This document shows positions 1 through 4,668 of a stretch of 5,493 bases of DNA, piece after piece. The DNA is taken from the NCBI GenBank assembly GCA_003566505.1, contig PXDA01000022.1, forward strand, positions 1 through 5,493, in the 5' to 3' direction. The notes beneath the pieces are model-generated. The model did not search any database. It was not told where the DNA came from and worked only from the letters and a program-made list of their open reading frames with translations. The stretch comes from Mollicutes bacterium (GTDB lineage: Bacteria; Bacillota_I; Bacilli_A; RF39; UBA660). Numbering within the stretch: the first letter of the stretch is position 1; every line of letters begins with the position of its first letter. The position numbers and the translations under genes were made by a program.

Positions 1-1831
1 CATAATCATTATGGTAAATAATAATACGGCCATCATCTTCTAAATCGACCTTAACTGCTCTTTTATCAGTTACCGATAAAACATCACTAGCCTCTAAAAT
101 AATTTTAGTAATAGTTTCGCCGCCACGACCAATTACTTCTTTTATTTTCTCGGGAGCGATTTTAATCATTTTTGTTTTTGGTGCATACGGGCTTAACTCT
201 TTGCGCGGTTCTGCAATAACATCATTCATGGCATGTAAAATTGCCAACCTTGCTTTTTTAGCTTCTGCTAAAGCTTCCGTTAATATTTCTTTTGTGACAC
301 CTGTTATTTTGATATCCATTTGCAGTGCACAAATACCTTTTTCGGTACCAGCCACTTTAAAATCCATATCACCCATGTGATCTTCTAAACCTTGAATATC
401 AGTTAATATTTTATAATCATTATCACGACTAATTAAACCCATTGCAATTCCAGCAATTGGTGCTTTTATTGGTACCCCAGCAGCCATCAATGCCATACTT
501 GCGGCACAAATACTAGCTTGTGATGATGAACCATTACTTTCTAAAACTTCTGTTACCACTCGAATCGTATAAGGAAATTCTTCTTCGGAAGGTAAAAGTT
601 GTAACAATGCTTTTTCACCTAAAGCACCATGGCCAATTTCTCTTCTTCCTGGTGGACCATAACGACCAGTTTCACCAACACTAAATCGTGGAAAATTATA
701 ATGCAACATAAATCTTTTTTGTTCTTCAATGCCTAAACCATCTAATATTTGATGTTCCCCTAAAGCACCTAAAGTAACTACTCCTAATACTTGGGTTTCA
801 CCCCGTGTAAAAAGTGCCGAACCATGGGTGCGATTTAATAAATCAATTTCTAAATGAAGTGGTCTTATCTCATCTAATTTACGACCATCTGTTCTTATTT
901 CTTCATCAATAATTAAATCACGCATAATTTTTGCTTCTAATTCTTCTAAAACCATTTCAATTTGCGCAGCAAACTTTTCATCTTCTTCTTCACCTAAAAA
1001 ATGTTCTTTTGTTTTTACTTTTACTTCTTCAATAGCGGCATATTTTTTTAGTTTTTCTTTAACTAATAAAGCTTCTTTCATATCTTTTTGTGCATAATCG
1101 ATAATTTTTTCTTTTATCTCATCTTCTATTTTCATCAATTGTACCGTTACTTTATCCTGACCAATTTCTTTAATTATTTTGTTTTGAAAAGCAACTAACT
1201 TTTTAATGGCCTCATGAGCAAACATCATCGCATCAACCATATCTGCTTCTGGAACTTCGGTACAAGCTGCCTCGACCATATTAATGGCATCTTCAGTACC
1301 AGCCACAATTAATTCCAAATCACTTTTTTCTTTTTCTTCCGCTGAAGGATTAATCACAAATTCACCATCAACGCGCCCAACTACCACACCAGCAACCGGG
1401 TTTTCAAACGGAATATCACTAATTGCTAGCGCAAGAGAACTACCAAACAAAGCAGCCATTTCTGGTGCATTATCTTGATCAACACTTAACACTTCATTAA
1501 TTACTTGCACCTCATTACGAAAACCGTCTGGAAAAATCGGGCGTAAAGGACGATCAATTAAACGCGCTGTTAAAGTCGCATTATCAGTTGGTCTTCCTTC
1601 CCTTTTAATAAAACCGCCTGGTATTTTTCCCACGGCGTATAATTTTTCATAATACTGTACCATTAGCGGAAAAAAGTCAGCATCAATCGGCTCTGGACTC
1701 ATAGTTGCAGCTGTTAATACAGCTGTATCTTCATAGCGCACTAAAACAGCACCATTTGCTTGTTTTGCTAAGTAATCAGTTTCAACTACTATTTTACTTT
1801 CCGCAAATTCTAATTCATATTTTCCTTTCAT
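1..1831 (-). CDS. pnp: Polyribonucleotide nucleotidyltransferase (PNPase), C-terminus cut by window edge
   Basis: PNPase degrades RNA 3' to 5' with phosphate, releasing nucleoside diphosphates, and is a core enzyme of mRNA turnover. I translated 610 uninterrupted codons to the window edge; the family is usually about 700 residues, so the end of the KH domain and the S1 domain lie outside. The first RNase PH domain carries FIKREGRP (74-81), which lines the RNA channel. A helical linker follows, then the catalytic second RNase PH domain with GRRE (Arg396-397), phosphate-binding SNGSSS (432-437) and the metal-binding aspartates of DHMGDMDF (484, 490). The KH loop is GRGG (568-571). All these are intact. 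I chose ATG 1831 because AGGAGG (1844-1839) lies 7 bases upstream; the in-frame ATG at 1837 would leave only one base. It follows rpsO, the standard arrangement, with a hairpin between the two. Confidence 0.97.
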   Translation of the reverse strand, partial: MKGKYELEFAESKIVVETDYLAKQANGAVLVRYEDTAVLTAATMSPEPIDADFFPLMVQYYEKLYAVGKIPGGFIKREGRPTDNATLTARLIDRPLRPIFPDGFRNEVQVINEVLSVDQDNAPEMAALFGSSLALAISDIPFENPVAGVVVGRVDGEFVINPSAEEKEKSDLELIVAGTEDAINMVEAACTEVPEADMVDAMMFAHEAIKKLVAFQNKIIKEIGQDKVTVQLMKIEDEIKEKIIDYAQKDMKEALLVKEKLKKYAAIEEVKVKTKEHFLGEEEDEKFAAQIEMVLEELEAKIMRDLIIDEEIRTDGRKLDEIRPLHLEIDLLNRTHGSALFTRGETQVLGVVTLGALGEHQILDGLGIEEQKRFMLHYNFPRFSVGETGRYGPPGRREIGHGALGEKALLQLLPSEEEFPYTIRVVTEVLESNGSSSQASICAASMALMAAGVPIKAPIAGIAMGLISRDNDYKILTDIQGLEDHMGDMDFKVAGTEKGICALQMDIKITGVTKEILTEALAEAKKARLAILHAMNDVIAEPRKELSPYAPKTKMIKIAPEKIKEVIGRGGETITKIILEASDVLSVTDKRAVKVDLEDDGRIIIYHNDY

Positions 1832-1838
1832 ATTCATT

Positions 1839-1844
1839 CCTCCT
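1839..1844 (-). promoter_or_regulatory. Ribosome binding site of pnp
   Basis: AGGAGG on the minus strand lies 7 bases before ATG 1831 and only 1 base before the in-frame ATG 1837. It therefore decides the start as MKGKYELEF rather than MNMKGKYELEF. It begins 8 bases after the rpsO-pnp hairpin, close enough for folding or cleavage of that hairpin to affect ribosome access. Confidence 0.88.
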
Positions 1845-1852
1845 CATAATAA

Positions 1853-1873
1853 AGACACTCAAAAAGAGCGTCC
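1853..1873 (-). terminator. rpsO-pnp intergenic hairpin (attenuator or processing site)
   Basis: On the minus strand GGACGCTC (1873-1866), loop TTTTT and GAGTGTCT (1860-1853) form an 8-bp stem with two G-U pairs. Only a short broken T run (TTATT) follows, so it is at best a partial terminator. It could let some transcripts stop after rpsO, or be a cleavage site separating rpsO and pnp mRNAs, as is known for this gene pair in other bacteria. The stem is read directly from sequence; its role is inferred. Confidence 0.6.
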
Positions 1874-1880
1874 AATTTTT

Positions 1881-2150
1881 TTACTTTCTTAAACCTAAAC
1901 TTTTAACTAACTTTCGGTAACGGGGCACATCTTTTTTCAACAAATAATTTAATAGATTGCGTCGTTTCCCGACTTTTTTTAACAATCCTCGTTTTGAATG
2001 AAAATCTTGCTTGTGCTCTTTTAAATGCTCTGTTAAAAGTTTAATCTCTTCTGTTAATATAGCAACTTGTACCTCTACTGATCCAGTATCGTTTTTTTCC
2101 ATGCCATATTTTTGCATTATTTTTGCTTTTTCTTCTTTTATTAAAGCCAT
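1881..2150 (-). CDS. rpsO: 30S ribosomal protein S15
   Basis: S15 is a primary-binding protein of the small subunit. It binds the three-way junction of helices 20-22 of 16S rRNA and starts assembly of the platform. The 89 residues match the family's usual length and cover the whole protein. Conserved blocks are NDTGSVEVQVAILTE (20-34), EHKQDFHSKRGLL (45-57), VGKRRNLLNYL (60-70) and the C-terminal LGLRK. The RNA-contacting residues His41, Asp48 and Ser51 (numbered without Met) and the TG..Q stretch near 21-27 are present. AAGGAG lies 7 bases before the ATG. The gene has its own promoter after truB and a structured leader suggesting feedback by S15 on its own mRNA. pnp follows 49 bases downstream on the same strand. 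Confidence 0.98.
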   Translation of the reverse strand: MALIKEEKAKIMQKYGMEKNDTGSVEVQVAILTEEIKLLTEHLKEHKQDFHSKRGLLKKVGKRRNLLNYLLKKDVPRYRKLVKSLGLRK

Positions 2151-2157
2151 TTTTGCA

Positions 2158-2163
2158 CTCCTT
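2158..2163 (-). promoter_or_regulatory. Ribosome binding site of rpsO
   Basis: AAGGAG is 7 bases from the rpsO ATG. GGAGT (2161-2157) is exactly complementary to ACTCC (2202-2198) in the upstream leader, so this site could be hidden by an alternative leader fold. Confidence 0.85.
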
Positions 2164-2174
2164 TCTTTTTTTAT

Positions 2175-2219
2175 TCGCCTAACCCTAGATTAAGGTTGGA
2201 GTTACCAAAATCCAAGCGA
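2175..2219 (-). promoter_or_regulatory. Candidate S15 autoregulatory leader (three-way junction)
   Basis: The leader can form three helices meeting at one junction. The closing helix pairs UCGC (2219-2216) with GCGA (2178-2175). Hairpin 1 pairs UUGGA (2215-2211) with UCCAA (2200-2196) around a 10-base loop. Hairpin 2 pairs CCUU (2195-2192) with AGGG (2186-2183) around AAUCU. Hairpin 2 contains a C-G pair followed by a U-G pair, the kind of tandem S15 reads in 16S rRNA. Low-GC Gram-positives are known to control rpsO through such junctions. Pairing was done by eye and the closing helix is only 4 bp. Confidence 0.6.
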
Positions 2220-2232
2220 TAGGTACAAAACT

Positions 2233-2261
2233 AATATACACTAAAATGTTATTTCATGCAA
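2233..2261 (-). promoter_or_regulatory. rpsO promoter
   Basis: TTGCAT (2261-2256) and TATATT (2238-2233) are separated by exactly 17 bases, fitting a housekeeping sigma factor. The expected start near 2226 lies just ahead of the leader structure and gives a 5' untranslated region of about 75 bases. The -35 box starts 3 bases after the truB stop codon, and no terminator separates truB from it, so rpsO may also receive read-through from truB. Confidence 0.7.
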
Positions 2262-2264
2262 CCA

Positions 2265-3119
2265 TTATTGCTTTTTTTGTAACATTTTCCAAGGTTTTAA
2301 TTTACTACTATCTTTTTCATAACGACAATAAAGCGCCAGCGGATTTTCTCTTTCATCAACTAAAAATAACCAATCATAGTTTTTTGGATTATCAAGCAAT
2401 TGTCCATCGGCGATTTGCGCAAAAGAAATCGTTTCTTTGGGAAAATCTACCAATAATTCATTAACGCTTATCATATCATTAGCATTTATATCAACTATTT
2501 TTTTGGCTTTTTCTAAAGTAAAATTACCTTGTTTGGTTCGACATAATGCCACCATAGTAGCATTTGCTTTTAAACTAGCGGCAATATCTTCTATTAAAGC
2601 CCGAATATATGTCCCTTTACTAACTGTTACCTTAATTTGAAAAGTTTGTTCTTGCGCATCAAATGCAAGCAACTGCATTTCTTTAATAAAAACCCTTTTG
2701 CTTGGCAAAACCACATCTAAATTTTCCCGCGCATATTGATATAACTTTTTACCAGCAATTTTTGTGGCTGAATATTTGGGAACTTCTTGTTGATATTCTT
2801 TAGGAAAATTATCAATCACCATTTGCATCTCATCCTGCGAAAAATTAGTAGTGGTTGTTTTTATAACTTCACCAGTAATATCAGCTGTATCAGTTTTAAC
2901 ACCTAATTTTCCGGTCGCAATATATTCTTTATCACTATCAATTAAAATTGATAATAATTTGGTTGCATCATTGACACCAATTACTAATAATCCTTCCGCT
3001 AATGGATCAAGGGTGCCAGCGTGCCCAGCTTTTTTTACCTGTAATTTTTCTTTTAAACGTTGTACTACTTCATGACTAGTTTCATTAACTTCTTTTGCGA
3101 CTAAAAAAACACCATTCAT
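2265..3119 (-). CDS. truB: tRNA pseudouridine(55) synthase TruB
   Basis: TruB converts U55 in the T loop of most tRNAs to pseudouridine and also aids tRNA folding. From ATG 3119 the protein has 284 residues, close to the usual Firmicutes length. It begins MNGVFLVAKEVNETSHEVV, as family members do. The catalytic motif GHAGTLDPLAEGLL holds the nucleophile Asp38. KEYIATGKLG (Tyr66), PKYSATKIAGKKLY (114-127) and SKGTYIRALIEDIA (Arg173) follow, with a short PUA-like C-terminal part. An ATG 24 bases further upstream is open, but it lies inside the protease gene and would add eight residues the family lacks. The chosen start has GAGGG 5 bases upstream and shares an A with the protease stop (TAATG), implying translational coupling. 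The usual neighbours infB, rbfA and ribF are not adjacent. Confidence 0.97.
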   Translation of the reverse strand: MNGVFLVAKEVNETSHEVVQRLKEKLQVKKAGHAGTLDPLAEGLLVIGVNDATKLLSILIDSDKEYIATGKLGVKTDTADITGEVIKTTTTNFSQDEMQMVIDNFPKEYQQEVPKYSATKIAGKKLYQYARENLDVVLPSKRVFIKEMQLLAFDAQEQTFQIKVTVSKGTYIRALIEDIAASLKANATMVALCRTKQGNFTLEKAKKIVDINANDMISVNELLVDFPKETISFAQIADGQLLDNPKNYDWLFLVDERENPLALYCRYEKDSSKLKPWKMLQKKQ

Positions 3120-3808
3120 TATCGCCCTCGTGACATGAGCCATAATCTTAAAATATTTAATAAAGTGGCTATTAAAGCGGCAACATACGTTAATGCGGCA
3201 GCTGTTAACATTGCTTTCGTTTTTTCTTTTTCCGATGATTCAATAATTCCTAATTGCAATAATTGTTCATTAGCACGTCTTGAAGCATCTAACTCAACCG
3301 GTAAGGTAACTAACTGAAAAACAAAAGTCGCTAATAAAATATAAATACCAAACATAAAATATTGCATAGCACCAGCTAATAGAGCAACTAAAATTGCAAA
3401 ATACCCCATATAACTAACTAAATTAACAACCGGTACCAACGCTGCTCTAATACGAAGAAAAACATAATTTTCCTTATCTTGAATAGCATGCCCCACTTCG
3501 TGGGCTGCAATTGCCACGGCCGCAATAGAACTTTCATGAAAAATAGGCGTGGAAAGTCGAATTACTTTGCGCGTTGGATCATAATGATCCGCTAAGTCTT
3601 GTTTAACCTCCACAATATGAATTTTTTTCATATCATTTTGATCTAATATTTTTCGTGCCGCTTCAAAACCAGTAATATTAGCTTGATTTCGCGTTGTGCG
3701 ATACTTTTTAAAACTACTATTTATATAATATTGAGCTCCAAAGACTACTATTAATGATGCTACAAACAGCCCAAAAGTTAACATATCGGAAAATCCTAAA
3801 TAAAACAT
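3119..3808 (-). CDS. yugP: Membrane neutral zinc metallopeptidase, YugP-like (Zn_peptidase_2 family)
   Basis: This is a membrane-embedded metallopeptidase of the B. subtilis YugP type; its natural substrates are not well established. The 229 residues fit the family. A first membrane segment (about 9-29) is followed by a cytoplasmic-type region containing DHYDPTRKVIRLS (74-86). The zinc motif HEVGH is at 103-107: His103 and His107 would bind zinc and Glu104 is the catalytic base. Glu172 in LPVELDASRRA is the likely third ligand. Further hydrophobic segments lie at about 122-147, 150-170 and 203-225. GGAGG stands 7 bases before the ATG, behind its own promoter with an extended -10. Its TAA overlaps the truB ATG, so the two genes form an operon. 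All catalytic residues are intact; the substrate is unknown. Confidence 0.93.
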   Translation of the reverse strand: MFYLGFSDMLTFGLFVASLIVVFGAQYYINSSFKKYRTTRNQANITGFEAARKILDQNDMKKIHIVEVKQDLADHYDPTRKVIRLSTPIFHESSIAAVAIAAHEVGHAIQDKENYVFLRIRAALVPVVNLVSYMGYFAILVALLAGAMQYFMFGIYILLATFVFQLVTLPVELDASRRANEQLLQLGIIESSEKEKTKAMLTAAALTYVAALIATLLNILRLWLMSRGR

Positions 3809-3824
3809 TTTTATCCCTCCGTTT

Positions 3825-3852
3825 CCGATAAAATTATATCATAAATTATCGG
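3825..3852. repeat. Inverted repeat across the protease promoter -10 (possible operator)
   Basis: CCGATAA (3825-3831) and TTATCGG (3846-3852) are perfect inverted copies with 14 bases between them. The intervening bases contain the -10 box, and one arm lies at the expected transcription start. This geometry suits a dimeric repressor site. The inner bases are only weakly symmetrical and no regulator is encoded nearby, so the role is inferred. Confidence 0.35.
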
Positions 3853-3861
3853 TTTCACCAA
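3833..3861 (-). promoter_or_regulatory. Promoter of the protease-truB operon
   Basis: A perfect TATAAT (3838-3833) with the extended element TGA (3841-3839) directly before it and a weak -35, TTGGTG (3861-3856), 17 bases upstream. Transcription should start near 3826, giving a short leader of about 18 bases. A 7-bp inverted repeat brackets the -10 box (listed separately). Confidence 0.75.
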
Positions 3862-3893
3862 ATCTTTTTTTTGCTTTATTTTCGGAAAAATTA

Positions 3894-3922
3894 TTGCATA
3901 TTAACCTTGATTATGATACTAT
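3894..3922 (+). promoter_or_regulatory. Promoter of the tRNA-Ile2 / tRNA-Leu operon
   Basis: TTGCAT (3894-3899) and TACTAT (3917-3922) are 17 bases apart, with TG one base before the -10, an extended -10. Transcription should begin near 3929, about 10 bases before the first tRNA. It is divergent from the protease promoter, with 32 bases between the two -35 boxes. Confidence 0.65.
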
Positions 3923-3938
3923 TAATTAGTAGTGAAAA

Positions 3939-4015
3939 GGACCCTTAGCTCAGTTGGTTAGAGCTCCCGGCTCATAACCGGGCGGTCGAAGGTTCGAATC
4001 CTTCAGGGTCCACCA
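3939..4015 (+). tRNA. tRNA with anticodon CAU, most likely tRNA-Ile2 (lysidine type)
   Basis: A complete 77-base cloverleaf. The acceptor stem is GGACCCT/AGGGTCC, the D stem GCTC/GAGC, the anticodon stem CCCGG/CCGGG with loop CTCATAA, and the T stem GAAGG/CCTTC with loop TTCGAAT. ACCA is encoded. Anticodon CAU could mean Met or Ile2. The loop CTCATAA, the C4-G69 and C5-G68 pairs and the TTAGCTCAGTTGGTTAGAGC D arm match known Ile2 tRNAs and differ from elongator Met, and the stem does not look like an initiator. As Ile2 it would need TilS to turn C34 into lysidine in order to read AUA. It is co-transcribed with tRNA-Leu one base downstream. Confidence 0.95.
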
Positions 4016-4016
4016 T

Positions 4017-4101
4017 GCAGGTGTGGCGAAATTGGTAGACGCGCTAGACTTAGGATCTAGTGTCCTGTGACATGGGGGTTCAAGTCCCTCCACCTGCACC
4101 A
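4017..4101 (+). tRNA. tRNA-Leu (anticodon UAG)
   Basis: An 85-base class II tRNA with acceptor stem GCAGGTG/CACCTGC, anticodon stem CTAGA/TCTAG and loop CTTAGGA, giving anticodon UAG for CUN codons. A long variable arm folds as TGTC-CTGT-GACA, typical of leucine tRNAs. The T arm is GGGGG/CCCTC-like with loop TTCAAGT. ACCA is encoded. It begins one base after the CCA of the preceding tRNA, so both must be cut from one precursor. A terminator follows at once. Confidence 0.96.
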
Positions 4102-4109
4102 AAAAATAA

Positions 4110-4146
4110 AAAAACAATCTCCTTCTTTTGGCGATTGTTTTTATTT
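4110..4146. terminator. Bidirectional intrinsic terminator between tRNA-Leu and the 137-residue protein gene
   Basis: AAAAACAATC (4110-4119) pairs with GATTGTTTTT (4133-4142). CC/GG extends the stem past one T-C mismatch, around the 7-base loop TTCTTTT. A T run (TTTTTATTT) follows on the plus strand and a longer one, opposite the A run 4101-4116, on the minus strand. It can therefore stop both converging transcripts. The stop codon of the minus-strand gene lies inside or beside the stem. Confidence 0.85.
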
Positions 4147-4554
4147 GTCAATCATTCTTAGCAAATCTATTTTAAATTTATCTTTTTTACTTTCTTTTTT
4201 CGAAACCATCACACCTTGATAAGAATCTAATTCCATTTGATGCCCTTCTAATAATATTTTTTCCGGTTCAATTGTTTCTAAATAAACAATTCGCTTTGCT
4301 GTATTAACTGTATATATAACTTTTAAATGACCATGTACTTTAATAAACATCATATCGGTTGGTAATTTCAATTCATATTTTTTAATTGTATCTTCCTCGC
4401 TTATTAATTCACCCAAAAAATCGCCTTGCTTTAACAAGGGGTAGTAGCTAAAGTATAGCTTTTTGTAAGATAGCATATTATATTTTTTTACCGAACGCTC
4501 TAATTTCTTGAATTCTGTTTCATTTCGGTACAATAATTGAAAGTGTTCATTCAT
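4141..4554 (-). CDS. Unrecognised 137-residue soluble protein
   Basis: I do not recognise a family. From ATG 4554 the protein begins MNEHFQLLYRNETEFKKLE. The first third looks helical and rich in Lys, Tyr and Leu. The middle (LPTDMMFIKVHGHLKVIYTV, then IVYLETIEP) alternates hydrophobic residues like beta strands, and the C-terminus is Lys-rich and ends LLRMIDK. There is no signal peptide, membrane segment or cysteine. GGGAGG lies about 6 bases before ATG 4554. A longer start at ATG 4572 falls on the predicted transcription start and has no ribosome site, so I prefer the shorter form. It is a single-gene unit with its own strong promoter and terminator. The strand pattern faintly recalls RelE-type toxins, but no catalytic residues or partner gene support that. 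Confidence 0.8.
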   Translation of the reverse strand: MNEHFQLLYRNETEFKKLERSVKKYNMLSYKKLYFSYYPLLKQGDFLGELISEEDTIKKYELKLPTDMMFIKVHGHLKVIYTVNTAKRIVYLETIEPEKILLEGHQMELDSYQGVMVSKKESKKDKFKIDLLRMIDK

Positions 4555-4578
4555 CGCTACCCTCCCTATCATAATTCT

Positions 4579-4607
4579 ATCATAACACTATAATTATTAA
4601 CTGTCAA
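4579..4607 (-). promoter_or_regulatory. Strong promoter of the 137-residue protein gene
   Basis: A consensus TTGACA (4607-4602), 17-base spacer and TATGAT (4584-4579, five of six) with an extended -10 TG one base upstream. It is the closest to consensus in the window. Expected start near 4572, 18 bases before the chosen ATG. The -35 box begins just beyond the T run of the upstream gene's terminator. Confidence 0.85.
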
Positions 4608-4609
4608 TT

Positions 4610-4640
4610 AAAAAAACAAGGTGTGTAAACACCTTGTTTT
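4610..4640 (-). terminator. Strong intrinsic terminator after the right-hand unknown gene
   Basis: A perfect 12-bp stem, AAAACAAGGTGT/ACACCTTGTTTT (4613-4624 with 4629-4640), has a 4-base loop. On the minus strand a run of seven T (4616-4610) covers the end of the stem and what follows. It starts at the stop codon of the gene ending at 4639. On the plus strand only four T follow, so it probably acts mainly leftward. Confidence 0.88.
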
Positions 4641-4668
4641 ATCCTAGTTTTTTTACAAACACCTTGTT
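4627..4668. repeat. 12-bp direct repeat shared by gene end and terminator stem
   Basis: AAACACCTTGTT occurs at 4627-4638 in the terminator and again at 4657-4668 in the last codons of the gene, where the minus strand encodes NKVF. The copies are 30 bases apart. The upstream copy could also pair with the far arm of the terminator. Confidence 0.6.

Noticed and set aside
1835..1837. ATG 1837 as the pnp start
   Set aside because: Only one base separates it from AGGAGG; ATG 1831 has the normal 7-base spacing.
1284..1920. Plus-strand open frames opposite pnp and rpsO (64 and 71 residues)
   Set aside because: They lie antisense to well-conserved coding frames, have no ribosome binding site, and encode low-complexity Ser/Thr- or Leu/Phe-rich products typical of shadow frames.
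3120..3143. Longer truB start at ATG 3143
   Set aside because: It would add eight residues not found in TruB proteins and overlap the protease gene. ATG 3119 has a ribosome site and the TAATG overlap.
2011..3317. Several plus-strand frames of 60-74 residues opposite rpsO, truB and the protease
   Set aside because: They are antisense shadows of conserved genes, without ribosome sites or recognisable products.
4141..4554. RelE/ParE-like toxin identity for the 137-residue protein
   Set aside because: Only a vague beta-strand resemblance (VIYTV...IVYLETI). The N-terminus does not match, catalytic residues are not identifiable and no antitoxin gene is adjacent.
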